Of a stretch of DNA of 64,000 nucleotides, positions 24,401-36,005 are shown piece by piece. The first letter of the stretch is position 1. Each line of letters begins with the position of its first letter. The stretch is from Rapana venosa (Eukaryota; Mollusca; Gastropoda; Neogastropoda; Muricidae): NCBI GenBank assembly GCA_028751875.1, contig CM054140.1:52715673-52779672 (forward strand). Reading direction: 5' to 3'. Below the pieces are notes generated by a model. The model saw only the letters and a program-made list of their open reading frames with translations, made no database searches and had not been told where the DNA came from. A program made the translations under genes and the position numbers.

Positions 24401-24770
24401 AGAGACGGAGATACATACAGGCAATACTGATCTTACAAAACAGTGTTTGAGAGGGAGAAATATCTTACGACTACTTATGTATACTGCTTTAGAGTTTTAC
24501 TTGCACATGTTAGATTTGGTGTTCTACCCCTTAACAATAACATGCATCGCTATAGTGAATCGCGTCAAAGAAATCGTGTTCCTTATGCACATCTGAAAAT
24601 GAAAATGAGATGCATTTTCTGTATGAATGCCACATGTATTCAGATATACGGTCAAAAATTTTAAAAGATTCATCTCAGCTACCACTATCAATACTGTTTC
24701 AGCTACAAAGTGACCAGCATAAAGAGAATTTGTCTAGATTTATATTCCATGGTATTAAAATGATCTAGAA
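21420..24770 (+). mobile_element. LINE ORF2: AP endonuclease and reverse transcriptase
   Basis: Second ORF of the element starting near 19.3 kb, broken by frameshifts. The endonuclease starts at SCLEFLNYNVNGLLYKL and includes DIICLTETF (about 21540) and the terminal ASDHLPVV (about 22206). The RT frame 22772-23236 has the pre-RT ITEEEAQHAIKKLKSGKATG block, then GLDGLRAEML, VIPLHKKGDTEKMDNYRG and SLLSILSK. FADDVVLLSC (about 23638-23667) holds the catalytic Asp pair. The C-terminal domain at 23949-24664 includes CKRFLGVPTRTPNK and, after a shift, a SENENEMHFLYECHMYSD segment with a Cys-His knuckle-like end. The coding end is near 24765. I cannot assign the clade firmly; the C terminus resembles I/Nimb- or L1-like mollusc families. 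Confidence 0.78.
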
Positions 24771-24828
24771 TTGTGATGGATGAGGTTTGATATGACAATT
24801 ATTCATTAGGTGGACAGACTCAATGATG

Positions 24829-24844
24829 CCCCCCCCCCCCCCCC
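24829..24844. repeat. Poly-C tract
   Basis: Sixteen consecutive C just after the LINE. Confidence 0.95.
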
Positions 24845-25080
24845 GTGTCTTGATGCTGATTGTATGGACACAAACATTAATGCTGTAAATGAAATGACAT
24901 GTGATCTAAGACCAAATCAAGTGACTGAGTGTTCAACTCATTGACACAACCTCAGTATTGATTTGTTTGTACTATAAGTTTTCCCCAGTTGTTTTGTTGT
25001 GTTATTTGTCATATTCTACAGAGTTGTGACAGGTTGTCTATATTTTCAGAGGTGGTGTAATTTCTGATAATGGGATGCAA
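24845..25080. other. No recognisable gene
   Basis: AT-rich sequence, perhaps LINE 3' UTR. Confidence 0.4.
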
Positions 25081-25100
25081 ACTCTCTCTCTGTCTCTCTC

Positions 25101-25132
<32 letters not shown>

Positions 25133-25137
25133 CTCTC
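25081..25137. repeat. (CT)n microsatellite
   Basis: CT repeat with occasional G. Confidence 0.95.
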
Positions 25138-25373
25138 TCCCTTTCTTTCGCAATTGTTCGACAACTTTCATACATCGTAAATTTTGAACGTGGGTATCTT
25201 AAATACCTTTAGTTATATCAGGTTTATTGTGTCTTTATCACATAATGTCCGGTGTGTTTAAATGTTGTTGTGCATTTGACATTAATGCCAAGCATGTCTC
25301 CTGGACCCCTCTCCCCCTTTTTTTCCCCATGTGTTTGTATAATGGCCTGTCGCCGATGACAATAAAATTTCCC

Positions 25374-25436
25374 AGTTCTCTCTCTCTTCTCTCTCTCTCT
25401 CTCCTCTCTCTTCTCTCTCTCTTCTCTCTTTTCTCT
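25374..25436. repeat. (CT)n microsatellite
   Basis: Second CT-rich run in this interval. Sequence between the two shows no gene. Confidence 0.95.
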
Positions 25437-25694
25437 GACGATGTGATTTTGATGTCTTACACAAGCTTTGGCCTCCAAAGTCACTTAAACATGTAAGGAA
25501 GCAATCTGATCATCTGGAAGTAACTGTTAACCTTCAGAAAACAAGGTATCTAGAAAATAAAAAAAATCCATTGCAAACGACACACACTCCTGTCCTTTTC
25601 CACTGAAGAGAGATAAATTAACAGTGTTTGCTGTAAACCCCTGTATGTAGTGTCGGTTTCACATTGATCACTGTTTGCTCCCAGCTCGCTCTAT

Positions 25695-27445
25695 CAATAT
25701 CAAGTCAAGTCAAGTCAAGTCAAAAACACTTTAATCATCCCATGAAGGGCAATTACAATACTGACAGGCAGATTGATACACATCAAATATATCAAAGACA
25801 CAAAAGCTATATTTCATATTGGTTTTCAAATAAAATGTCACGAACACACACACACACCACACACACGCGCGCATGCGCACACACACACAAACGCCCGCAC
25901 GCACACACATCAATTGTGAACACAATTTTAAACCCATTGACTAGAAGACATAAAAACTTATTTTTACGCACGCATATACGCAGCACGTACACACGCACGT
26001 ACGTGTGTGTGCGAACACGCCCACGCACACCCACACCATACACCAATATATGAATTCAATGTTTTAAGACAGTTGACTAGAACACAGACTTATTTCACAC
26101 ACCCACGCACCCACCCACACACCACACACACACACACAATTATGTATTGTACTACACTCGTAACAATGACAATCAGGCAGATAATTCAGAGAAATGTAAA
26201 ACTAGGTAGTCAACATCATTGTGAATTCAGAATTCGAATGCTTACTGGCACAAGAGAATTTCTTTTTCTGTTAGTTTTGCTGATGGGACACTGAAAAACG
26301 GCGTTCCGAAGGCAACATTTGAAATTCTGGAAACAAAGCATGGGAAGGATCAGCCAAAATGGCTGTGGCTTTGCGTACAAGCTGCTGATTGCAGAACGAC
26401 ATGAGATCTCTTTGTTCTTTTCCAATTATTTTTTGAGCAGATTCTTACAATTCTCTGCAGGCCATTCTTGTTTTTAACACTAAGGTTATTGTACCAACAA
26501 ATGAAAGCAAAACTTAGAACACTCTCTATGTAAGACTTGTAAAACAAGGAAAGGATCTTTTTGTCTACAAAAAATGAGTTAGTTTCCTCAGAAAATACAG
26601 ACGTTGTTGTCCCTTTTTGACAATAGCGTCAGTGTTAACGTCCCAGTTTTAACTTGTGGTCAAAAACAGTTCCCAGATACTTATAGTTCAAAATGTTTTC
26701 AACCCTTGATTATGGATAATAATATTCTTAGGAGTATGCCCTGATCTTCTGAAGTCGATAGGCAGGTCTTTAGTTTTTAGAAACATTTAGCTCCAGATAG
26801 GCCTCGTCACACCAGTGTACGAACTCGGTGAGGGTGGACCGTGGTCTAAGACTGATCCGGATAAGAGGGATAACAGAGCACTATCGTCTGCGAACTTTAC
26901 CAGAAAGGAATTTCCATAGTTGCTTCTGCAATCATCTGTGTATAGAATGTACAGAAGTGGTGAGAGGACGCAACCCTGCGGAGAAACCAGTGCAGGTAAA
27001 TCTAACCGATAGAAGATATTTTGTTGGCCAAAACACGCTGTGGTCTGTTGGTTAAAATTCAATCAGCCAACGAACAAGTTGATTGTCTACGTCAAATTTT
27101 GAAATTATTTTGTTAACCAGAACGTCAGGCTGCATTGTATTGAAAGCTGAACTAAAGTCAGCGAACAATATTCTGGCATGAGAGTCAGGTGTTTCCAAGT
27201 GGCTATACAACTTGTTCAAAATGAATAGTTTGGCATCTTCGACACCCCTTCGAGACCTGTATGCAAATTGCAGTGGGTCAAGGTCTTTCTCTGTAGCAGA
27301 AAGAATGAGAGATTTTGCGATCTTTTCCAGCGTTTTCATCACAAGAGATGTGAGAGCTACAGGTCTAAATCGTTAGGCCGAGAAGGATTCGGTTTCTTTG
27401 GAAGAGGTATTACATTGGAAGTTTTCCAAATATCAGCCTAGCCTG
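25695..27445 (-). mobile_element. CR1/Rex1-like LINE, 5'-truncated, minus strand
   Basis: On the minus strand the element starts at about 27445 (PKKPN), then MMKTLEKIAKSLIL (27342 down), FADFSSAFNT (27180-27150 region) and, after a shift, QGCVLSPLLYILYTDD (about 26975) and FADDSALLSLLSGS, with an intact catalytic FADD. A C-terminal part (26547-26225) includes SYIESVLSFAFICWYNNLSVKNK and a SIRILNSQ-type end, as in CR1/Rex1 families. The 3' UTR holds CA microsatellites, and the terminus is probably at 25695-25720, where the minus strand ends in TTTTTGACTTGACTTGACTT repeats. The portion above 26835 is duplicated at 31748-32355. Confidence 0.75.
25845..26140. repeat. (CA)n microsatellites in LINE 3' UTR
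   Basis: Two CA/ACGC-rich blocks (25845-26040 and 26096-26140), separated by a repeated unit containing TTGACTAGAA. Confidence 0.9.
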
Positions 27446-28495
27446 ACTGCCTTACCTTAGTGTATTGATCAGCCAGGTAATCACAAGGGAACGTCAGATA
27501 GCAGTCAACCGGTTGTTGCTCTCGCCAGCAGAGGAGTGGTGTTTGATCCCAGTACCGGGTTTTGTAATGTTTTGGTCAGCCATGGGATGTCAAATAATGT
27601 TAACTATTGTCATTGTTTTCCCCCAAGAGATATGCTAAGACCATAAAAAGACCACTTTATTTTGTTGATAAATTTTGTGGTCGATGTCAACTGCTGATGG
27701 CCAAGGTAAATGTAGAGCTTTCAAGCCCGCGAACCGATTAGCTCTTACTTAGGGCAGGGAAGCTTAGGTGAGAAACAGATCACACATGTACTATCTCATG
27801 TACAAAACATCATCATCCTGCTGGTAGTTTGTAAGTAAAGCTGCTTTTCATTAAACATTTCAGGCCTAGTTGCTACGCAATTTTGATCACAAACAAAAGA
27901 ATCATAGCAAATTTGATGTTTTAGATTCAAAAGCAATGCAAACATGTGTTAACGCGTGTTGTGCATTGTGCATACCATATTTCACAGTCATTGGGGCTCT
28001 CTCTGCATGTATGTTTTGGAAAGAGCGTGACAATAGGAAGGATCACCCATGTTTTCTTTTTTTTCTGTTAAGCGTGGATATGGTTGCCTTGAATGAGAGT
28101 TTTTTCAACAAAAGTTTTGCTGAGCTAAAACTGACTCCCAATATGTATGTGTACTAAACTTAAAGTTTGTTGTATCTGTCTAGGCAGTCCTATGCGTTAC
28201 GTGCAGACCGACAAACCACACCATGACCTTGTGCAGCTTCAGCAATTATGAAGATAGTGCTAGCGATTGCCTTCAAGCTGTTCAGAACGAAGGCAATTAT
28301 TTGGTCATTTCTGACATCATTTTGTCCTTTGCTGCTGGCAGACCCAGTTAATTAGAGGCGCTTCAGTTCAGTTCGCCTTGTCAGCCTGTGGCGCGTTGGG
28401 CCATACTGCCCACATCAACTTTTTTGTCGTCTGCATCTGTGGTTCTGTGTCCCTGATGTTCTTGTCATGGGCGGAAAGCCTACGTCTGTAGGAGT
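27446..28495. other. No confident gene; repeat-like flank
   Basis: Noncoding kilobase upstream (5') of the minus-strand LINE. A TAGCAGTCAACCGG segment near 27497 and a GTTTGATCCC segment near 27540 resemble tRNA boxes A and B but are not supported by a second independent copy (32400-32470 is the assembly duplicate). Confidence 0.45.
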
Positions 28496-28499
28496 CACA

Positions 28500-28860
28500 G
28501 TTATCCTCATTTTTGTACTGTATTGTACTGAATAGTATTGTATTGTATATTGTATGGCATTTGTAGGCACTTTGGGTTTTTTTTGCTTGCATATTGCGGC
28601 AATAGCAACTATTATTGGTTATTGTATAGCTTCTTGTTGTATTGTAGCTGTGCTTACAGTATTGAACTTATTGAGTGAGTTTGTAACATATCACTGCACT
28701 GCATTCCATTGTTTTACACTGTGTTGTTCTGTATTGTATCGTATTGGACTCTTTTGCACTATATAACATTGTACTTAAATAATTGTACTGTACTGCATTG
28801 TGCCATATCATATTGTATTGTATTGTATTGAACTGTATTGTGGTTTGTATTGTATGTACC
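28500..28860. repeat. TATTG pentanucleotide satellite
   Basis: Degenerate TATTG/TACTG units, strongest at 28510-28555 and 28730-28855. It is the reverse complement of the 3877-4132 array and is repeated at 33420-33775 in the assembly duplicate. Confidence 0.9.
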
Positions 28861-29067
28861 CATCATGTGTAGTGTGTTTTGTCTCTCGCGTAGAGCAGGC
28901 TCACCGATGGTGATAATTTTTTCGTTATATGACTGTTTTTGCCCACCATGGAGGTTAGCCGCATTCTGACTTCGGCGATGTATGCTGGGTATGATCGTGT
29001 TTCCGTAAACCACTGAACGCTGAAAGGTATTATAGGAACATTAACATGTCTATTTTGATCATCTTCA

Positions 29068-29069
<2 letters not shown>

Positions 29070-29105
<36 letters not shown>

Positions 29106-29126
29106 TGTATATGTATATATACACAC
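29070..29126. repeat. (AT)n microsatellite
   Basis: AT run adjoining the 3' end of the minus-strand SINE; counterpart at 33986-34045. Confidence 0.95.
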
Positions 29127-29312
29127 ACAAAGAGAATTAAGGCACTGGTAGGTCTGCACTTGAAGTTGACCTGGGAGTTAGTAAAAATCCCCACTCCTAA
29201 TTCACCGGAAGCTGTCGAGATTCAAACTCACGATTTCATGGACCAACTGGGATTGAAGTCAAACGGTTTTAACCACTCGGCTATAGCGTCCGTCTGCAGT
29301 GATTTGGGCCTG
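29119..29312 (-). mobile_element. tRNA-Ser/Leu-like SINE, minus strand
   Basis: The minus strand opens with GCTATAGCCGAGTGGTTAAA (box A of a Ser/Leu-type tRNA with its long variable arm), then about 45 bases, then GAGTTTGAATCTCGA (box B). The body follows: GGTGAATTAGGAGTGGGG and CAGACCTACCAGTGCC, ending in a (TATA)n run. Promoter of RNA polymerase III type is implied by boxes A and B. A second copy at 34035-34220 is the assembly duplicate; an independent one is at 15545-15775. Confidence 0.78.
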
Positions 29313-29635
29313 CAAGTTCAAGTCGTGCGCTGGTTGCGCGTTTGATTAGATTTTTGTTAGTTCCGATTCCGGCTCTATGTTCTTTTACTGAAGCTGTTTG
29401 CACGCACACTACATCTGCAGCTGACAATGAAGACCCATCCATCTTTATCTAGAAACCTACACCAGTTAGGACCGGTGTCATGGATGCACCAACAAACCTA
29501 ACCTGAATATCCGGCCAGGAGAGGGATGAGCTCCGCTACAGTCAGTTTGCCCGGAACACATTGCACCACCTCTCTTTCTTGTGCCCCAGTCACTTTCCAT
29601 TGGGAAGATATTGGAGTGAAGTGGAGTGGAGTGTT

Positions 29636-29890
29636 ATATTTTATTTACCACTGTAAGTCATGGCAGATTTCTCTGTGTGAAGAGCGCGTCGCCTTAAGAG
29701 CAGCGCCCTCCATTATTTTGGTTCCTTTCCTGTCTGCAACTGTATTTGTTTCCCGATCATGGCGGCTTTTTTCTACAGAATTTTGCCAGGGACAACTCTG
29801 TTGTTGCCGTGGGCTTTTTTATGTGCGCTAAATAATTATGTGTAACACATGGGAACTCGGTTTATCGTCTGATCCGAAAGACTTTAGTAT
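29636..29890 (-). mobile_element. V-like SINE, 3' part, minus strand
   Basis: Same element as 57364-57825 but lacking the tRNA-like head. Recognisable blocks in plus-strand order: TTTATTTACCACTGTAAGTC (3' end), GCAGCGCCCTCCATTATTTT, TTTTCTACAGAATTTTGCCA, GGGACAACTCTGTTG, GCGCTAAATAATTATGTGTA, and CTCGGTTTATCGTCTGATCC. It sits about 100 bases left of the 49/57-bp minisatellite. Confidence 0.75.
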
Positions 29891-29984
29891 AGCGTATAGA
29901 ATGTGTTGTCATGCAAGGTTTCTCTCCTTGTCCATATGCAACTGTTTTCAGGGACAGAGCATCAGGGTTTTACAGTGCCACACT

Positions 29985-31100
29985 TTCCCCTACCTGTCTG
30001 TATCCATCAGTGTTCTCTATTCAGCGCCACATTTTCTCCTGGCTGTATCTATCTGTGTTCTCATTTCATCGCCACACTTTTCCCTGTCTGTATCTATCAT
30101 TGTTCTCATTTTAGCGCCACACTTTTCCCTGCCTGTCTGTATCTATCAGTGTTCTCTATAGTAACTTTCAGCGTCAGACTTTTCTCTGTCTATCTGTATC
30201 TATCAGTATTCTCTATTCAGGGACACACTTCTCCCTGCCTGTCTGTCTGTATCTATCAGTGTTCTCTATGGTAGCTTTCAGCACCACACTTTTCTCTGTC
30301 TGTCTGTCTGTACCACACTTTTCCCCGCCTGTCTGTCTGTATCTATCAGTGTTCTCTATGGTAGCTTTCAGCACCACACTTTTCTCTGTCTGTCTGTCTG
30401 TATCTATCAGTGTTCTCTATGGTAGCTTTCAGCACCACACTTTTCCCTGTCTGTCTGTATCTATCAGTGTTCTCTATGGTAGCTTTCAGCACCACACTTT
30501 TCACTGTCTGTCTGTAAAGGGTAAGGTAAAGGAGTCCCATAACCTATAAGGTCGTAGGGGAGCGAGGCGTCAGAGACCTCACTTCTCTAGGGCCAGCATA
30601 TTGAGGGCGGCGCCCATCTCCTCTCCCTCGCTGCTTTACCTTCCCTGACCCTAAAGAGGGCAGGTACCCATTTACAGCTGGGTGAACTGGGGGAACTATA
30701 CTGAAGCCAAGGCGCACAAACGGTCACCCATCCAACTGATAACCACGCTCGACGCTGCTTAACTTGGCTGGGGGAAAGCGAGTGCTCCGACCACTGAGCT
30801 ATCCTGTCTGTCTGTATCTATCAGTATTCTCTATAGTAGCTTTCAACACCACACTTTAATCTGTCTATCTGTATCTATCAGTATTCTCTATAGTAACTTT
30901 CAGCATCAGATTTTTCCCTGTCTATCTGTATCTATCAGTGTTCTCTATTCAGCGCCACACTTTTCCCTGCCTGTCTGTCTGTATCTATCAGTGTTCTCTA
31001 TGGTAGCTTTCAGCACCACACTTTTCTCTCTCTGGCGGTATCTATCAGTATTCTCTATTCAACACCACACTTTTCCCTGCCTGTCTGTATCTATGAGAGT
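29985..31100 (+). repeat. 49/57-bp minisatellite, first block
   Basis: Tandem units built from CTGTCTGTCTGTATCTATCA, GTGTTCTCTATGGTAGC, TTTCAGCACCACACTTTTCC (57 bp) or a shorter 49-bp form with ATTCAGCGCCACAC. Interrupted by a SINE at 30517-30804. Unit length and its 57/49 alternation are seen throughout the array to 49520. Long open frames rich in Ser, Val, Tyr and Cys come from the repeat. Confidence 0.95.
30517..30804 (-). mobile_element. Chimeric tRNA/5S-rRNA-like SINE, minus strand
   Basis: Copy of the family described at 51457-51750, inserted in the minisatellite. It is flanked by the 12-base direct repeat TGTCTGTCTGTA (30505-30516 and 30805-30816), which fits a target-site duplication, although the target is itself repetitive. 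The 5S-like core and tRNA-like head are intact on the minus strand; the 3' tail is a short CCTTTACCTTACCC run. Confidence 0.85.
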
Positions 31101-31247
31101 GATCTGCCTTTACGCCTGTTGGCAGCACTGTGTGTAGTCTTTTTTTTGAATGCTGGGTGTGTGTGTTTTTTTTGGTTCCTTTCCAGAATTTTTTTAAACT
31201 TCTTTTTGTGTTTCCCCCTGAGTTATTTGGTAGAAAATTTTTCTTTG

Positions 31248-31747
31248 NNNNNNNNNNNNNNNNNNNNNNNNNNNNNNNNNNNNNNNNNNNNNNNNNNNNN
31301 NNNNNNNNNNNNNNNNNNNNNNNNNNNNNNNNNNNNNNNNNNNNNNNNNNNNNNNNNNNNNNNNNNNNNNNNNNNNNNNNNNNNNNNNNNNNNNNNNNNN
31401 NNNNNNNNNNNNNNNNNNNNNNNNNNNNNNNNNNNNNNNNNNNNNNNNNNNNNNNNNNNNNNNNNNNNNNNNNNNNNNNNNNNNNNNNNNNNNNNNNNNN
31501 NNNNNNNNNNNNNNNNNNNNNNNNNNNNNNNNNNNNNNNNNNNNNNNNNNNNNNNNNNNNNNNNNNNNNNNNNNNNNNNNNNNNNNNNNNNNNNNNNNNN
31601 NNNNNNNNNNNNNNNNNNNNNNNNNNNNNNNNNNNNNNNNNNNNNNNNNNNNNNNNNNNNNNNNNNNNNNNNNNNNNNNNNNNNNNNNNNNNNNNNNNNN
31701 NNNNNNNNNNNNNNNNNNNNNNNNNNNNNNNNNNNNNNNNNNNNNNN
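31248..31747. other. Assembly gap of exactly 500 N
   Basis: Exactly 500 unknown bases, matching the first gap in size. Confidence 0.99.
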
Positions 31748-32355
31748 TGGACCGTGGCTAAGACGGATCCGGATAAGAGGGATAACAGAGCACTATCGTC
31801 TGCGAACTTTACCAGAAAGGATTTCCATAGTTGCTTCTGCAATCATCTGTGTATAGAATGTACAGAAGTGGTGAGAGGACGCAACCCTGCGGAGAACCGT
31901 GCAGGTAAATCAAACCCGAAGAAGATATTTTGTTGGCCAAAACACGCTTTTGGTCTTTTGGTTAAAAATTCAATCACCAACGAACAAGTTGATTGTCTAC
32001 GTCAAATTTTGAAATTATTTTGTTAACCAGAACGTCAGGCTGCATTTGTATTGAAAGCTGAACTAAAGTCAGCGAACAATATTCTGGCATGAGAGTCAGG
32101 TGTTTCCAAGTGGCTATACAACTTGTTCAAAATGAATAGTTTGGCATCTTCGACACCCCTTCGAGACCTGTATGCAAATTGCAGTGGGTCAAGGTCTTTC
32201 TCTGTAGCAGAAAGAATGAGAGATTTTGCGATCTTTTCCAGCGTTTTCATCACAAGAGATGTGAGAGCTACAGGTCTAAAATCGTTAGGCCGAGAAGGAT
32301 TCGGTTTCTTTGGAAGAGGTATTACATTGGAAGTTTTCCAAATATCAGCCTAGCC
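31748..32355 (-). mobile_element. CR1/Rex1-like LINE, duplicated fragment
   Basis: Matches 26835-27445. The frame 32253-32035 reads MMKTLEKIAKSLILS to FADFSSAFNT; FADDSALLSLLSGS abuts the gap. Confidence 0.8.
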
Positions 32356-33419
32356 TGACTGCCTTACCTTAGGTGTATTGATCAGCCAGGTAATCACAAG
32401 GGAACGTCAGATAGCAGTCAACCGGTTGTTGCTCTCGCCAGCAGAGGAGTGGTGTTTGATCCCAGTACCGGGTTTTGTAATGTTTTGGTCAGCCATGGGA
32501 TGTCAAATAATGTTAACTATTGTCATTGTTTTCCCCCAAGAGATATGCTAAGACCATAAAAAGACCACTTTATTTTGTTGATAAATTTTGTGGTCGATGT
32601 CAACTGCTGATGGCCAAGGTAAATGTAGAGCTTTCAAGCCCGCGAACCGATTAGCTCTTACTTAGGGCAGGAAGCTTTAGGTGAGAAACAGATCACACAT
32701 GTACTATCTCATGTACAAAAATTCATATCCTGCGGGTAGTTTGTAAGTAAAGCTGCTTTTCATTAAACATTTCAGGCCTAGTTGCTACGCAATTTGATCA
32801 CAAACAAAAGAATCATAGCAAATTTGATTTTTTTTAGATTCAAAAGCAATGCAAACATGTGTTAACGCGTGTTGTGCATTGTGCATCCCATATTTCACAG
32901 TCATTGGGGCTCTCTCTGCATGTATGTTTTGGAAAGAGCGTGACAATAGGAGGATAAACCCATGTTTTCTTTTTTTTCTGTTAAGCGTGGAATGGTTGCT
33001 TGAATGAGAGTTTTTCAACAAAAGTTTTGCTGAGCTAAAACTGACTCCCAATATGTATGTGTACTAAACTTAAAGTTTGTTGTATCTGTCTAGGCAGTCC
33101 TATGCGTTACGTGCAGACCGACAAACCACACCATGACCTTGTGCAGCTTCAGCAATTATGAAGATAGTGCTAGCGATTGCCTTCAAGCTGTTCAGAACGA
33201 AGGCAATTATTTGGTCATTTCTGACATCATTTTGTCCTTTGCTGTGGCAGACCCAGTTAATTAGAGGCGCTTCAGTTCAGTTCGCCTTGTCAGCTGTGGC
33301 GCGTTGGGCCATACTGCCCACATCAACTTTTTTGTCGTCTGCATCTGTGGTTCTGTGTCCCTGATGTTCTTGTCATGGGCGGAAAGCCTACGTCTGTAGG
33401 AGTCACAGTTATCCTCATT

Positions 33420-33775
33420 TTTGTACTGGTATTGTACTGAATAGTATTGTATTGTATATTGTATGGCATTTTGTAGGCACTTTGGGTTTTTTTTGCTTGC
33501 ATATTGCGGCAATAGCAAACTATTATTGGTTATTGTTATAGCTTCTTGTTGTATTGTAGCTGTGCTTACAGTATTGAACTTATTGAGTGAGTTTGTAACA
33601 TATCACTGCACTGCATTCCATTGTTTTACACTGTGTTGTTCTGTATTGTATCGTATTGGACTCTTTTGCACTATATAACATTGTACTTAAATAATTGTAC
33701 TGTACTGCATTGTGCCATATCATATTGTATTGTATTGTATTGAACTGTATTGTGGTTTGTATTGTATTGTACCCA
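33420..33775. repeat. TATTG pentanucleotide satellite, second copy
   Basis: Assembly counterpart of 28500-28860 with small unit-number differences. Confidence 0.9.
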
Positions 33776-33985
33776 TCATGTGTAGTGTGTTTTATGTCTC
33801 TCGGCTAGAGCAAGGCTCACCGATGGTGATAATTTTTCGTATATGACTGTTTTTGCCCACCATGGAGGTTAGCCGCATTCTGACTTCGGCGATGTATGCT
33901 GGGTATGATCGTGTTTCCGTAAACCACTGAACGCTGAAAGGTATTATAGGAACATTAACATGTCTATTTTGATCATCTTCATGTG

Positions 33986-34045
33986 CATATATATATTATA
34001 TATATATATATATAATGCATGTATTATGTTATATTACACACACAA
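33986..34045. repeat. (AT)n microsatellite, second copy
   Basis: Counterpart of 29070-29126. Confidence 0.9.
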
Positions 34046-34220
34046 AGAGAATTAAGGCATGGTAGGTCTGCACTTGAAGTTGACCTGGGAGTTAGTAAAA
34101 ATCCCCACTCCTAATTCACCGGAAGCTGTCGAGATTCAAACTCACGATTTCATGGACCACTGGGATTGAAGTAAAAACGGTTTTAACCACTCGGCTATAG
34201 GTCCGTCTGCAGTGATTTGG
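34035..34220 (-). mobile_element. tRNA-Ser/Leu-like SINE, second assembly copy
   Basis: Counterpart of 29119-29312 with several single-base indels in otherwise identical sequence. Confidence 0.75.
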
Positions 34221-34544
34221 GCCTGAAATTTTCAAGTCGTGCGTGGTTGCGCGTTTGATTAGATTTTTGTTAGTTCCGATTCCGGCTCTATGTTCTTTTA
34301 CTGAAGTGTTTGCACGCACACTACATCTGCAGCTGACAATGAAGACCCATCCATCTTTATCTAGAAACCTACACCAGTTAGGACCGGTGTCATGGATGCA
34401 CCAACAAACCTAACCTGAATATCCGGCCGGGAGAGGGATGAGCTCCGTACAGTCGTTTGCCCGGAACACATTGCACCACCTCTCTTTTCTTGTGCCCAGT
34501 CACTTTCCATTGGGAAGATATTGGAGTGAAGTGGAGTGGAGTGT

Positions 34545-34800
34545 TATTTTTTATTTCCCACTGTAAGTCATGGCAAGATTTCTCTGTGTAAAGAGCGCGT
34601 CGCCTTAAGGCAGCGCCCTCCATTATTTTGGTTCCTTTCCGTCTGCAACTGTATTTGTTTCCCGATCATGGCGGCTTTTTTCTACAGAATTTCCCCAGGG
34701 ACAACTCTGTTGTTCCCGTGGCTTTTTTATGTGCGCTAAATAATTATGTGTAACACATGGGAACTCGGTTTATCGTCTGATCCGAAAGACTTTAGTATAG
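34545..34800 (-). mobile_element. V-like SINE 3' part, second assembly copy
   Basis: Counterpart of 29636-29890. Confidence 0.75.
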
Positions 34801-34892
34801 CGTATAGAATGTGTTGTCATGCAAGGTTTCTCTCCTTGTCCATATGCAACTGTTTTCAGGGACAGAGCATCAGGGTTTTACAGTGCCACACT

Positions 34893-36005
34893 TTCCCCTA
34901 CCTGTCTGTATCCATCAGTGTTCTCTATTCAGCGCCACATTTTCTCCTGGCTGTATCTATCTGTGTTCTCATTTCATCGCCACACTTTTCCCTGTCTGTA
35001 TCTATCATTGTTCTCATTTTAGCGCCACACTTTTCCCTGCCTGTCTGTATCTATCAGTGTTCTCTATAGTAACTTTCAGCGTCAGACTTTTCTCTGTCTA
35101 TCTGTATCTATCAGTATTCTCTATTCAGGGACACACTTCTCCCTGCCTGTCTGTCTGTATCTATCAGTGTTCTCTATGGTAGCTTTCAGCACCACACTTT
35201 TCTCTGTCTGTCTGTCTGTACCACACTTTTCCCCGCCTGTCTGTCTGTATCTATCAGTGTTCTCTATGGTAGTTTTTCAGCACCAACTTTTCTCTGTCGT
35301 CTGTCTGTATCTATCAGTGTTCTCTATGGTAGCTTTCAGCACCACACTTTTCCTGTCTGTCTGTATCTATCAGTGTTCTCTTTGGGTAGCTTTCAGAAAC
35401 CACACTTTTCACTGTCTGTCTGTAAAGGGTAAGGTAAAGGAGTCCCATAACCTATAAGGTCGTAGGGGAGCGAGGCGTCAGAGACCTCACTTCTCTAGGG
35501 CCAGCATATTGAGGCGGCGCCCATCTCCTCCCCTCGCTGTTTTTACCTTCCCTGCCCCAAAAGAGGGCAGGTACCCATTTACAGCTGGGTGAACTGGGGG
35601 AACTATACTGAAGCCAAGGCGCACAAACGGTCACCCATCCAACTGATAACCACGCTCGACGCTGCTTAACTTGGCTGGGGGAAAGCGAGTGCTCCGACCA
35701 CTGAGCTATCCTGTCTGTCTGTATCTATCAGTATTCTCTATAGTAGCTTTCAACACCACACTTTAATCTGTCTATCTGTATCTATCAGTATTCTCTATAG
35801 TAACTTTCAGCATCAGATTTTTCCCTGTCTATCTGTATCTATCAGTGTTCTCTATTCAGCGCCACACTTTTCCCTGCCTGTCTGTCTGTATCTATCAGTG
35901 TTCTCTATGGTAGCTTTCAGCACCACACTTTTCTCTCTCTGGCGGTATCTATCAGTATTCTCTATTCAACACCACACTTTTCCCTGCCTGTCTGTATCTA
36001 TGAGA
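34893..36005 (+). repeat. 49/57-bp minisatellite, second assembly copy
   Basis: Counterpart of 29985-31100, again split by the SINE at 35425-35711. Confidence 0.93.
35425..35711 (-). mobile_element. Chimeric tRNA/5S-like SINE, second assembly copy
   Basis: Counterpart of 30517-30804 in the duplicate, with the same flanking direct repeat. It is not an independent insertion if the duplication is an assembly artefact. Confidence 0.85.

Larger units (their letters stand above)
26835..31247 (+). repeat. Left member of a 4.4 kb duplicate ending at a gap
   Basis: Collinear with 31748-36157 from the LINE RT through TATTG repeats, SINEs and minisatellite. It ends at the first N. Length differs by only a few bases from the right member. 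Confidence 0.93.

Noticed and set aside
27490..27560. Possible tRNA-derived SINE with weak boxes A and B
   Set aside because: Only one independent copy in the window, no tail and no flanking duplication visible.
28554..28766. Hydrophobic frame resembling a small membrane protein
   Set aside because: It overlies the degenerate TATTG satellite and is duplicated only by assembly.
29985..31100. CRISPR-like array
   Set aside because: Units are contiguous tandem copies without unique spacers, in animal DNA.
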